From Oceanobacillus senegalensis (GTDB taxonomy: Bacteria; Bacillota; Bacilli; Bacillales; Amphibacillaceae), in contig NZ_LT839648.1 of NCBI RefSeq assembly GCF_900176885.1, positions 767,991 to 831,990 on the forward strand: DNA of 64,000 nt, read 5' to 3'. Shown here piece by piece: positions 1 through 8,356 of the stretch. The notes under the pieces are model-generated. The model worked only from the letters and a program-made list of their open reading frames with translations, ran no database searches and was not told the origin of the DNA. Position numbers and translations under genes: made by a program. The first letter of the stretch is position 1, and every line of letters begins with the position of its first letter.

Positions 1-2
1 AA

Positions 3-371
3 ATCGATGGGGTGCCGATGAGTTACTGGGAGTCCTATACGGTTGAAGGTGATGTGATTAGCAGGTACTATTCATATGATCAAAACGATCAAGGGATTCA
101 CTTATTAATTGGAGAAACGGACTATCTAGGTAAAAGATATATTTATCCATTACTTTTGACTATTTTAAAGCGAAAATTTGAAATAAATACTACGAAACGA
201 GTAGTGGCAGAACCGGATATTCGAAATGAAAAGATGATTGCGGTCTTTAAGAAATGCGGATTTCAGCCTATAAAAGAAGTAAATTTACCTGATAAAACAG
301 GATTACTGGTTAGTTGTGAAAGAAATGTATTTGAAAGAAGGTGGAGTGAATGGATCAACGGAACATTTTAG
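3..371 (+). CDS. Siderophore-biosynthesis N-acetyltransferase, 3' part only
   Basis: The frame is open back to the window edge, so only the last 122 or so residues are present and the start lies outside. The visible residues include a G-x-P-x-x-Y-W-E-x-Y segment at the left edge, typical of the IucB/RhbD-type GNAT enzymes that acylate N6-hydroxylysine or a related hydroxyamine. A later segment (EPDIRNEKMIAVFKKCGF) is the GNAT pattern for acetyl-CoA binding and C-terminal strand pairing. The gene overlaps the next one by 22 bases, so the two are probably translationally coupled. Family assignment is good; the exact acyl donor and substrate cannot be read. Confidence 0.8.
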   Translation: MDGVPMSYWESYTVEGDVISRYYSYDQNDQGIHLLIGETDYLGKRYIYPLLLTILKRKFEINTTKRVVAEPDIRNEKMIAVFKKCGFQPIKEVNLPDKTGLLVSCERNVFERRWSEWINGTF

Positions 372-1639
372 ACATTATTGGCATTGGGGTTGGTCCCTTT
401 AATTTAGGATTAGCGGCGCTGCTTGAAAAAACAGATTGTACCTATATATGTTTCGAACAAAAGCCAAAGTTTGATTGGCATCCTGGTATGCTACTAGAAG
501 GAACGACCTTGCAAGTGCCGTTTATGGCAGATCTTGTGACAATGGTCGACCCCACGAGCCCCTATAGTTTTTTAAATTATTTGCATGAACATGAACGGTT
601 GTATCAATTTTACTTTTTCGAGAAATTTCAAATTCCTCGTAATGAATACAATCACTATTGTCAGTGGGTAGCTAATCGTTTAAAAGGTTTGCAGTTTAGT
701 AGTGAAGTGAAAGAAGTAGTGCTTCATACGGAGGAAGACACGTACTTTGAAGTAACGGTTCAACATGGTGATGACACTGAAACGTATTATAGTCGCCATG
801 TTGTGATGGGAGTTGGGACGAAACCAATAATTCCAAAAGACTTTCAATCCATGCAATGCGATCAGCTTTATCATTCAGCACACTTTAAAATGAAGCGAGA
901 TCAAACGTTGCAAGCAAAAAGTATAACGGTTATCGGTTCGGGCCAAAGTGCCGCTGAAATTGTCTATGATTTATTACAGCAGCAAAGTGAGCAGGAATAT
1001 GAGTTGAACTGGTACACACGTTCTAAAGGTTTTTATCCAATGGAATATTCAAAACTTGGTTTAGAACATTTTTCACCTGACTATACGCGTTACTTTTATC
1101 ATTTAGAACTTGAAAATAAACAACGGGTGTTAAAGAATCAAGGACTGCTTTATAAAGGCATTAGTTTCCAAACGATTAGTGATATTTATGACCTATTATA
1201 TGAACGTACAATAGGCGGAAGCCCCATCCCTATTACAATGCAAGCACTAACTGAATTAACGAATATCGAACAAAAAGGAGACAGTCAAGAATTAACATTG
1301 TATCAATATGAACAAGAGACTTATCAAAAAACAGTGAGTGACGTGGTGATTCTGGCAACCGGCTATCAAGGTACGTTGCCAAGTTTTATGGATGGAATAA
1401 AAATTCATTTGCAATTTAATGAATTTGGTCAGTTAGAAATTGATGAACACTATAAAGTCAAAACAAATATTGAAGGGGCTTCTTTGTTTATTCAAAATGG
1501 AGAACTCCATACGCACGGAGTAGGGGCACCCGATTTAGGGCTTGGTGCTTACAGAAATGCGGTCATTATTAATCAAATTGCCGGAAAAGAAGTTTATAAA
1601 CTGTATAACCGAAACGTCTTTCAGCAGTTTGGGTTCTAA
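350..1639 (+). CDS. Lysine/ornithine N-monooxygenase of siderophore biosynthesis (IucD-like)
   Basis: Flavin-dependent enzyme that should hydroxylate a side-chain amine with NADPH and O2, the first step to a hydroxamate group. An FAD-binding GxGPxxL motif lies at residues 9-20, the NADPH motif GSGQSAAE near 195, and a C-terminal ATGY segment near 330. Its 429 residues are normal for the IucD/SidA/PvdA class. The ATG at 350 has a GGTGGAG ribosome site just upstream, inside the end of the acetyltransferase. Lysine rather than ornithine is suggested by the IucB-like neighbour, but this is inference. A remnant of another gene follows before the synthetase. Confidence 0.9.
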   Translation: MDQRNILDIIGIGVGPFNLGLAALLEKTDCTYICFEQKPKFDWHPGMLLEGTTLQVPFMADLVTMVDPTSPYSFLNYLHEHERLYQFYFFEKFQIPRNEYNHYCQWVANRLKGLQFSSEVKEVVLHTEEDTYFEVTVQHGDDTETYYSRHVVMGVGTKPIIPKDFQSMQCDQLYHSAHFKMKRDQTLQAKSITVIGSGQSAAEIVYDLLQQQSEQEYELNWYTRSKGFYPMEYSKLGLEHFSPDYTRYFYHLELENKQRVLKNQGLLYKGISFQTISDIYDLLYERTIGGSPIPITMQALTELTNIEQKGDSQELTLYQYEQETYQKTVSDVVILATGYQGTLPSFMDGIKIHLQFNEFGQLEIDEHYKVKTNIEGASLFIQNGELHTHGVGAPDLGLGAYRNAVIINQIAGKEVYKLYNRNVFQQFGF

Positions 1640-1694
1640 CGAATCACGATTTGAACACCATTTGTTTCATAACATTGACGTCTGAAGTATTTAA

Positions 1695-1865
1695 CTTATA
1701 AAGAATTGGGAAGTATTGAAAACATTAAGAGAAAGCAAGAATAAAGAAGCAAGTTTTTATGCACCTTTACTGAGCGGTGCTGTGTTAATAGTCCTAGCGA
1801 TAATCGCTAGGACGATACGTAACAAATTAGAATTATATAAACCAGTAAGGGAGAATGAAGGATGA
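1695..1865 (+). pseudogene. C-terminal remnant of an MFS-type exporter
   Basis: The 222 bases between monooxygenase and synthetase contain a frame open from 1695 to a TGA at 1863-1865. The last 40 residues form one strongly hydrophobic helix (PLLSGAVLIVLAIIARTI), then a basic tail, as at the end of an MFS permease. There is no credible start codon with a ribosome site. The TGA overlaps the synthetase ATG as ATGA, the junction expected of an intact coupled operon. I infer that most of an exporter gene was deleted and the coupling junction kept. The perfect 11-base inverted repeat at 1791-1813 lies in the helix codons. Confidence 0.55.
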
Positions 1866-3664
1866 ATATTGTCAAAACCGAACTTTCTACGTTTACAAAA
1901 CAGTCGTGGGAAAAAGCAAATCAACAGCTACTTGCCAAGATGTTACAAGAATTTATGTATGAACAAATTATTGAACCAAAGGAAATAAAAAAACAATCGG
2001 ATGTTACGACGTATCAATGGAAGGATCAAAAAGGAGTGACATACACGTATCAAGCTAAAGAGAAGTTATTTGATAGCTTTTATGTTTTTGCTGACACGAT
2101 CCAGGTAACGTCTGAAGGTCAAGAGATTGGTCTTTCCAAAGCACTGCAGCTATTGATTGGATTGTCAGAAGAAAAGGGAATGACCAGTTCAACAGCAGGA
2201 CATTTAGCCAAAGAGTATTATCATACATTAGTTGCCGACTTGTATTTGCAGAACGAAAAATCCGTAGATGAACTGGTTGAAATGGATTATGCCGAGTTGG
2301 AAGGTGAAATGACGGGGCATCCATGGATTACATATAATAAAGGAAGAATTGGTTTTGGTTATGATGACTATGTTCGATTTGCTCCAGAACAGAAGAATTA
2401 TATTCAGCTGTCATGGATCGCTGTTTCCAAACAAATAAGTTCCTTCCATTCGATTGATACATTGTCATTTGACAAAGTGATGAAACAAGAACTAAGCGAA
2501 AACTCACTGAGATTATTTGCTAATCAATTGAATGAACGTCAACTAATAGTGAGTGATTACTATTATATTCCTATTCATGAATGGCAATGGATGAATGTCA
2601 TTGTTCCACTTTATGCAGAGTATATTTCCAATGACCTTATTGTACCTCTTGGAGAAAGTGAGGACCAATATTTACCCCAACAGTCAATCCGTACATTTGT
2701 GAATACGACTCATCGGGAAAAATATCATGTGAAGCTGCCGATGAGTATATTGAATACCCTTGTTTATCGCGGGTTGCCGAGTGAACGCACCATTATTGCT
2801 CCTCAAGTAACGGAACACATTAAAGGAATTCGAAATCAAGATTCATTTTTAAAAGATACGTGCAAGATAGGATTGCTTGGTGAAGTAGCAACGTTAAATG
2901 TAAATCATCCAACATTTTCAATAATTAAAAATGCGCCTTATCAATATTTAGAAATGCTCGGTGTTGTGTGGAGAGAAAGTATCTATGAAGAGTTAGAGGA
3001 AGGAGAGCAGGCAATTACTCTAGCGGCACTATTACATGTTGATCATTCAGGGAAGTCGCTTGTATCAACATATATTCGAAAAGCTGGTTTGACACCAAAA
3101 GAGTGGGTAGAATCCTTGATGAATGCAGTATTACCGCCACTATTGCATTATTTATATCAATATGGCACTGTCTTTTCACCGCATGGTCAAAATACTGTCC
3201 TTGTATTAAAGAATTATAAACCAGTTCGGATTATTATGAAGGACTTTGTAGATGACGTGAATATAAGTGACCAGCCGTTTACCGAGTTACGTTCATTATC
3301 TGAAGAGTTGAAAACGGTATTAAGAAGTGAGGAACCAGAAGGATTGACACAGTTTATTTTAACCGGTCTATTTATATGTCATTTTCGCTACCTAGCGACG
3401 ATTTTAGAAGAGAATGAAGGCGTAACCGAACAAGTATTTTGGAGCAGTGTTCGTAATGAGATATTACGTTATCAATCACAATTTCCCCAGTTACGTGAGC
3501 GGTTTAAGTTATTTGATTTACTTCGTCCTACAGTGACAAAATTAACGTTGAATCGAAATCGAATGTTTGATTATGGGTACGAGGATGACGTTGACCGTCC
3601 TCATGCAAGTGAGTATGGCAAGGTGCGTAATGCTCTACATGAAGTTGGTATAGTAGTGAAATAA
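1862..3664 (+). CDS. NIS siderophore synthetase, IucA/IucC family
   Basis: An ATP-dependent, NRPS-independent synthetase that condenses a hydroxylated, acylated amine with a citrate-type carboxylate. Its 600 residues are full length for the family. The IucA/IucC signature GHPWITYNKGRIGF lies near residue 152, HEWQW near 240 and the catalytic-core segment SPHGQN near 440; the C-terminal part resembles the FhuF-like domain common in these proteins. With the two genes upstream it makes a complete core set for an aerobactin/rhizobactin-like citrate hydroxamate. A second synthetase, if present, lies outside the window. The start is coupled to the exporter remnant through ATGA. Confidence 0.9.
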   Translation: MNIVKTELSTFTKQSWEKANQQLLAKMLQEFMYEQIIEPKEIKKQSDVTTYQWKDQKGVTYTYQAKEKLFDSFYVFADTIQVTSEGQEIGLSKALQLLIGLSEEKGMTSSTAGHLAKEYYHTLVADLYLQNEKSVDELVEMDYAELEGEMTGHPWITYNKGRIGFGYDDYVRFAPEQKNYIQLSWIAVSKQISSFHSIDTLSFDKVMKQELSENSLRLFANQLNERQLIVSDYYYIPIHEWQWMNVIVPLYAEYISNDLIVPLGESEDQYLPQQSIRTFVNTTHREKYHVKLPMSILNTLVYRGLPSERTIIAPQVTEHIKGIRNQDSFLKDTCKIGLLGEVATLNVNHPTFSIIKNAPYQYLEMLGVVWRESIYEELEEGEQAITLAALLHVDHSGKSLVSTYIRKAGLTPKEWVESLMNAVLPPLLHYLYQYGTVFSPHGQNTVLVLKNYKPVRIIMKDFVDDVNISDQPFTELRSLSEELKTVLRSEEPEGLTQFILTGLFICHFRYLATILEENEGVTEQVFWSSVRNEILRYQSQFPQLRERFKLFDLLRPTVTKLTLNRNRMFDYGYEDDVDRPHASEYGKVRNALHEVGIVVK

Positions 3665-3810
3665 TTTTTATGTTGAATTTCCCCTTTTTAAAGGGAGAAA
3701 TTACCTTCCACCTTTGTATCGAACAAGAATGAAATATGCCTCATGATGATTATAAGAAGGGCTTTATTAATCAAATTCGAAATGTAATATTCAATCGGGT
3801 CAGACTTTAA

Positions 3811-3858
3811 CCCCCTTGTCACGCTAGTGTTTGTGGCGAGGGGGGGTGTCTCGTTTTT
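3811..3858 (+). terminator. GC-rich hairpin after the siderophore operon
   Basis: CCCCCTTGTCAC at 3811-3822 pairs with GTGGCGAGGGGG at 3833-3844 (one mismatch and one G-U), and TTTTT follows at 3854. It lies 150 bases after the synthetase stop, so it may end that transcript or be a dispersed repeat. A shorter A/T-flanked palindrome at 3676-3702 is closer to the stop but lacks a T tract. The rest of 3665-4006 shows nothing coding. Confidence 0.4.
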
Positions 3859-3925
3859 ACTGGTGAATGGGGGGGTTTAAGTAACTGACAATATATTGTT
3901 TGCACGAAAGTGGTTCATAATAATA

Positions 3926-3960
3926 AAACAAGTTGAACTATGAATAAGCTCAACTTGTTT
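3926..3960 (-). terminator. Terminator of the CsxC-like gene
   Basis: AAACAAGTTGA at 3926-3936 pairs perfectly with TCAACTTGTTT at 3950-3960. Read leftward it lies about 46 bases after the stop of the 4007-4813 gene and is followed by a T-rich stretch; read rightward it also has a short T run, so it may work both ways. Confidence 0.7.
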
Positions 3961-4006
3961 TTACAGCCTCATATATCATTCTTTATGGAGTTTCATAAAT
4001 TTTTAA

Positions 4007-4813
4007 CTACTCGCCTCCGGTGCCGTTTCCAGCTCCACCACCATTTACAGTAAGTGGAATCTGTTGAACTTGTAACACTTTTAAAGTAAGATCTGTAACG
4101 ATTTTTTCACGTAGTTTATTAAAGCTTCCGTTATTAGAGCAATGGCTGCCACGCGAGTCATATGAATTCGGAGAAAAGTCAAGCTCAAAGAATTCCGCGC
4201 TAATAAGTTCACAGAATGGCTGTTCATTATAAATGACATTATTTTGGAAGAAGTATTTATCTAATCGAGGAGATTCTCCATGTTTAGGTTCTAAAAATTG
4301 TGATCTTCTTTGATCTCCAAAGCCGAAAATCGGTAAATTCATAAGATCACCGGTTAAATCTGCAAAACCAGAAAATGGAACCTTCGCTGTCATAGTGCGT
4401 AGTGCGCTATTACAGCCCATTGGTGCATACTCGATGTTTTTACGGATATATCCTTCGACAAACAACTTAGCTCCTTCAGAAGTAAAGAATCCTGAGTCAT
4501 TTATTTCTGTAAATGGACCAACAGGAACGAGTTTACATTGTGTTAAGAAAACATCTTTTAAAACTCGTTTAATTTCACTTGCTGGCGGGTCAAGCGGAAT
4601 GTCAGCTTCTACTACGACCTGAAGAGAAGTCTCAGCTAAAACTAGCGGGACTTTAACAAATGCACCAGTTAAATCTGGATTAACGACTGGGGTAACGGGA
4701 GTATCTGGAAGTTGAACTTCTGTACGTGCTTTAACATTGCAATTTTCTTGATTAGGATTAGGGTTTTTCTTAACCATATTTTTCTTATAATAGCTTTGGC
4801 CAAATCCTACCAT
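4007..4813 (-). CDS. CsxC-like spore-surface protein, paralogue 1
   Basis: A 268-residue protein without a signal peptide or membrane segment. Residues about 45-130 resemble the SPOCS/DUF3794-type block of CsxC and BC_2427 family proteins: a strand-rich VKVPLVLAE segment, then LTQCKLVPV, then LFVEGYIRKNIEYAP. A second VPFSGF block follows near 150, and the tail is Gly-rich (NGGGAGNGTGGE). Family members are associated with spore coat or exosporium, so a spore-surface structural role is inferred. The ATG has an AGGAGG site nine bases upstream. The 139-base gap to the similar gene suggests tandem duplication. No clear sigma-K or sigma-E promoter could be assigned. Confidence 0.65.
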   Translation of the reverse strand: MVGFGQSYYKKNMVKKNPNPNQENCNVKARTEVQLPDTPVTPVVNPDLTGAFVKVPLVLAETSLQVVVEADIPLDPPASEIKRVLKDVFLTQCKLVPVGPFTEINDSGFFTSEGAKLFVEGYIRKNIEYAPMGCNSALRTMTAKVPFSGFADLTGDLMNLPIFGFGDQRRSQFLEPKHGESPRLDKYFFQNNVIYNEQPFCELISAEFFELDFSPNSYDSRGSHCSNNGSFNKLREKIVTDLTLKVLQVQQIPLTVNGGGAGNGTGGE

Positions 4814-4952
4814 ATGATAGTTCCTCCTATTAATTATTTAAAGGTCTTCTACTACCTTTACAATATTAGGGTATTCGGTTAGTAGGATTATGAATGGACT
4901 TATGGTAAGAGTCAATCGTGGATTTTTAGTAGTAAGTTGAAATTCCATTCTA

Positions 4953-5846
4953 TTAGTTAGTATAGAAATTTTCAAATTGAACTAATTGCAGCAATTGGAT
5001 CTTTAAATGTACTATTAGTTTTTGGTCTACTCGATAATAAACATTTTTTAACCATTCCCGTGGAGATATTTTTTCCCAATTAATAGCAGGAAAGTATTCC
5101 ATTGATTCTTGAATATATCCTTCAACAAACAATATACCATTTGAAGCTGTTTGTTTTGCTTGATCTGAAGAGTGATTGAAATTGGAGGGTATGAATTTAC
5201 AATTTGTTAATATAACCTCTGTAGGAACTTCCAAAATCTTGATGATACCTTTATCCATTAGCGTGTGTTCTTCTAATACGATTTCAATATCGTACTCCCC
5301 AAGAACGACTGGAATAAGAAACTTAGCAAAAGGAAATGTATTACTAAAAATGTCGGGCCCCTCAAGTACGTTGGTGTTCGAGTTTTGTTGAAAAGGTTTC
5401 GTTATTTCTTGCTGGAGGTTGTTAGTTTTCTTAGATACTTTAGAAGAATCTTTGCTTAAATTCATCATTGCATGTACGTTAGAAAAAACTAATCTACCAT
5501 ACGGTTGCTCATGATAATAAGTAGAAGTATTCATTTGATATGTCTCAAAGTCAGGGCTCAAACCAGTTTGATCTTTGAAGTTAAGTGAACGCTCAGCTGT
5601 GTGAACGAAAACGGGTTGTTGTAGGAAATCGTCAATTTTTTTATAAGCTGAAAATGGAACTTTAATGTGTTTAATTTGGTTACCAATAGATGAATTAAAC
5701 CCTGTTAAATTCGCTTTTTTGTTAGTATTCTTATGATTCAATTTAGTTTTTTTGTTGGTATTCTTATGATTCAATCGCTCTACTGGCTTCGTATTCTTTG
5801 GAGTAGAACGGGACGTAATTTTCTTATAATTATTATTAAATTTCAT
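4953..5846 (-). CDS. CsxC-like spore-surface protein, diverged paralogue 2
   Basis: The same layout as its downstream neighbour, but in reverse block order: an IKVPFSAYKKIDDF block near residue 65, an NTFPFAKFLIPVVLGEYDIEIVLEE block near 165, an LTNCKFIPS segment, and LFVEGYIQESMEYF near 235. The first 55 residues are a Lys/Asn-rich low-complexity region with two copies of KLNHKNTNKK, probably a slipped duplication. ATG 5846 is preferred: the GAGGAG site abuts the alternative GTG at 5858. Likely also a coat or exosporium component; function not established. Confidence 0.6.
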   Translation of the reverse strand: MKFNNNYKKITSRSTPKNTKPVERLNHKNTNKKTKLNHKNTNKKANLTGFNSSIGNQIKHIKVPFSAYKKIDDFLQQPVFVHTAERSLNFKDQTGLSPDFETYQMNTSTYYHEQPYGRLVFSNVHAMMNLSKDSSKVSKKTNNLQQEITKPFQQNSNTNVLEGPDIFSNTFPFAKFLIPVVLGEYDIEIVLEEHTLMDKGIIKILEVPTEVILTNCKFIPSNFNHSSDQAKQTASNGILFVEGYIQESMEYFPAINWEKISPREWLKNVYYRVDQKLIVHLKIQLLQLVQFENFYTN

Positions 5847-6141
5847 ATCAATTTTCACTCCTCGAACAATACTGCTTACTTACTATTTATGCTGTAAATC
5901 AACTTCTGTCCCTGTTTCCACGTATTTTAGTTTATTCCAAAATGAGTTATAAGAGAGAGGAATGGCTAGAAGTAGAATCTAGCTATGATATATCAGATAA
6001 AGTTTAGCTGTTTTAAAAAAATTGTACCATATGTCCCTTTTGAGTGTTTCTTGTCTAAAGAGGGTTCTTGTGGTGGGTCATATCGTAAATGGGCTTTTTG
6101 AGGGAGGAGCAATAGCTTGTAACATTCTGATTCGTTCAACT
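5847..6141. other. Non-coding stretch upstream of the CsxC-like genes
   Basis: Apart from the ribosome site at 5851-5866 I see no gene, RNA or strong promoter here. Two AT-rich segments could hold a sporulation promoter for the leftward pair but match no consensus well. Confidence 0.4.
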
Positions 6142-6187
6142 TTCAATCAGTGGGGGAAAGGCAACCCCACTGATTGAACTTTCACTT
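6142..6187 (-). repeat. Hairpin repeat (ATCAGTGGGG family) after the flotillin gene
   Basis: TTCAATCAGTGGGG at 6142-6155 pairs perfectly with CCCCACTGATTGAA at 6165-6178, and the motif continues as TTCACTTTAT toward the flotillin stop. Half of this element recurs at 34965-34987 against the 3' end of yuiD. Position suggests a terminator or RNA-stabilising 3' hairpin, but the T tract is weak. Confidence 0.65.
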
Positions 6188-6199
6188 TATTCCTTTTGG

Positions 6200-7732
6200 T
6201 TAATATCCCTCAGTTTCATCTGTTGTTGAACGTTTATTATCTGATTCTGTGTCTTCCAATGAACTATTTTCATCTTTTTTTGTATCCAATGATCTTTGCT
6301 CCTCTAGTGTACTCGCAATCTGACCTAATTCTTGTTTTAGGTTCCCTTTACCGGAAATGTTTTCGAGCAATTCATTAAGATCAATACCAGTCATTTGAGA
6401 TAGGCTTTCCTGAAGACTGGCCATTGTACCTGTAACACTGTTGGATAGATTGTTTACACCTTTTCCATTACCACCATCGAGAATTCGGATAGAGTCTACA
6501 TTGCTTAGTGGTTCGGAAACAGCTTTAGCGAATTCAGGTAGCATCTTAATGAGCATTTCGGTCATCATCACTTCTTTGTTTTGATTTAGTGCTTCGGCAC
6601 GTTTTTCAATGGCTTCTATTTCGGCAAGACTTTTCGTGCGAATAACCTCAGCTTCGGCTTTACCGGCTTTTTCACGTGCTTCTGCTTCAGCCTCAGCTGC
6701 TTTAACTCTTTCATAATAATCTGCTTCTGCTTTTGCTTTTTTCACTTTTACTTCTTCTTCTTCCAATTTTACCTGTCGTTCTCGTTCTAACAATTGTAAG
6801 CGTAACTCTTCTTCTTTTTTCTGACTGACTATTTTTAACCGTTCTTTTTCCACTTCGATTTCTCTTTCGGCTTTTTCTAAAGCATAGGCGGCTTCTGTTT
6901 TGGCTTTTTCTCGTTCTGTTTCTGCCTTGTTTTGTGCTTCTTGGATTTCCTTTTCTTTACGCGATTCCGCTATCGCAATTTCTCTATCATATTCTTCCCG
7001 TTTTACTTCTTCATTCATTTGTGCAACATGTACTTTCGTTTCTCTTTCATTGGTTGCTTCTGCAATCTCAGCAGCTTTTCGGACTTCAGCTGTACGGGGA
7101 CGACCTAGGTTGATTAAATAGTCGCTACCTTCCACATCTTTCAAATCAGTAAGGCCTAAACTGGTAATTTTGAATCCCATGTCATCTAGTTGTTTTTGTG
7201 CAATTTTCCGTACTTGATCATTAAAGCCTTCTCGGTCATTATTGATTTGTTCGACAGTCATTTTGGAAAGAATGGCGCGTAGATTTGAGCCTAGAACCTC
7301 AGAAATATCATCTTCAATCTCTTTCTGGTTTCTTCCTAAAAATTGTTCAGCATACTTCGCAATTCCCTCCAGTGAATCAGCGACTTTAATCATGGCAACT
7401 GCTTCCCCGACGATTGGAACACCCTGAAGTGTGTAAACCGTTGGTGTCGCTATTTTTAACTGAAATGCGGTCAAAGAAACAGGGGTATGTGTTTGGAACA
7501 TTCTTAGTCGATGTCCGCCACCACGAATAACTTTCATGTATCTCCCTTGATCGTCCTGAAAGATATTTGTTTCCTTTTCTGAATCTCCTAACTTCGGACC
7601 AGTGATAATTAACGCAGTATTCGAAGGGACCGTTTTATATCTGAATTTCATGTAGATAAACCAGACAATCCCGCCGATAACAGCTAGAATAATTACTGCT
7701 AAGATAATGGATAAAACGATAGCCATTTCCAT
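6200..7732 (-). CDS. floT: Flotillin-like membrane scaffold protein
   Basis: A B. subtilis YuaG/FloT-type flotillin that organises ordered membrane microdomains. The N-terminal transmembrane helix (residues 3-27) is followed by a PHB/SPFH domain to about 220 and a long Glu/Ala/Lys-rich coiled coil to about 400, including the AEAEAEAREKAGKAEAEV repeats typical of flotillins. The C-terminal 100 residues are polar. ATG 7732 is chosen over 7756 because GGAGAGGAG lies seven bases before it. In B. subtilis the gene follows the NfeD-like yuaF; no such partner is adjacent here. A sigma-A-type promoter lies about 90 bases upstream. Confidence 0.93.
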   Translation of the reverse strand: MEMAIVLSIILAVIILAVIGGIVWFIYMKFRYKTVPSNTALIITGPKLGDSEKETNIFQDDQGRYMKVIRGGGHRLRMFQTHTPVSLTAFQLKIATPTVYTLQGVPIVGEAVAMIKVADSLEGIAKYAEQFLGRNQKEIEDDISEVLGSNLRAILSKMTVEQINNDREGFNDQVRKIAQKQLDDMGFKITSLGLTDLKDVEGSDYLINLGRPRTAEVRKAAEIAEATNERETKVHVAQMNEEVKREEYDREIAIAESRKEKEIQEAQNKAETEREKAKTEAAYALEKAEREIEVEKERLKIVSQKKEEELRLQLLERERQVKLEEEEVKVKKAKAEADYYERVKAAEAEAEAREKAGKAEAEVIRTKSLAEIEAIEKRAEALNQNKEVMMTEMLIKMLPEFAKAVSEPLSNVDSIRILDGGNGKGVNNLSNSVTGTMASLQESLSQMTGIDLNELLENISGKGNLKQELGQIASTLEEQRSLDTKKDENSSLEDTESDNKRSTTDETEGY

Positions 7733-7819
7733 GCAATTCTCCTCTCCTATGCTCATCCTAATTATCGGAAAACAATAAAAGGATAGAAATATTTAATATA
7801 TTCTATGTACACAGTACCC

Positions 7820-7847
7820 ATTATACAATTCGCAAATTGTATTTCAA
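7820..7847 (-). promoter_or_regulatory. Sigma-A-type promoter of the flotillin gene
   Basis: Reading leftward, TTGAAA (7847-7842), a 16-base spacer and a perfect TATAAT (7825-7820). The spacer contains a palindrome, ACAATTCGCAAATTGT, that could bind a regulator. No sigma-W consensus was seen, although the B. subtilis operon is sigma-W controlled. Confidence 0.65.
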
Positions 7848-8117
7848 GGATGGGATAGGCTTTATTTTTCAATAGTTTATTTAAATATTTTTAATTGTAC
7901 CTTGAAAAGTCTGTGGTTGGGATTAAAAATCAATCATATATGAAAGTTTGCAAGGAATTATAGCCAATATTGAAAAAGGTTTATTGTTTGAATTTAAAAA
8001 AGTAAATAGAGGTAAAGTAGGTTCCATCTTGAATAATACAGTGAAAGTTGATCCATTAATGCTGTACCTATGTCTCCTTAACAATCTCATGGATTTCATA
8101 CAAATATAGAATTAGAA

Positions 8118-8353
8118 AGAGGCTAGGTTCAAAAGTATTAGTCAAACAAAATCCGAACATGATTGGTGCGTAAAAACCGCTCTTGAAATATACTATGCTT
8201 TCCACGGGCGGCTGATGAGCCACATTCGTGCCAATGCACTACGGTGGCTCAGCTAGGCCTATCATCCCGCAAGAGTTTAAGTATATTTCCTTCGCTAAGT
8301 AGTGTATCGTTCGTCTTTTGAGTAAAATACCTAGGTTTTGTCCCAGCCTCTTC
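8118..8353. repeat. Dispersed repeat, family A, copy 1
   Basis: A non-coding element of about 235 bases with imperfect terminal inverted repeats (AGAGGCTAGG at the left, CCCAGCCTCT at the right). A second full copy is at 43239-43473, with fragments at 15425-15495, 43066-43200 and 45448-45500. Shared internal segments include ATCCGAACATG, a GGAAATACACTACGC-like stretch and TTCCTTCGCTA. It ends four bases from the metE stop, so it probably also serves as that transcript's 3' end. The rest of 7848-8117 shows nothing recognisable. Confidence 0.75.
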
Positions 8354-8356
8354 ATG

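Noticed and set aside
2055..2324. 89-codon leftward frame inside the siderophore synthetase gene
   Set aside because: Antisense to conserved coding sequence and without a site or recognisable content.
5705..5775. Direct repeats in the start of the second CsxC-like gene as a possible CRISPR-like array
   Set aside because: Only two copies, in frame, encoding KLNHKNTNKK; a coding duplication, not an array.
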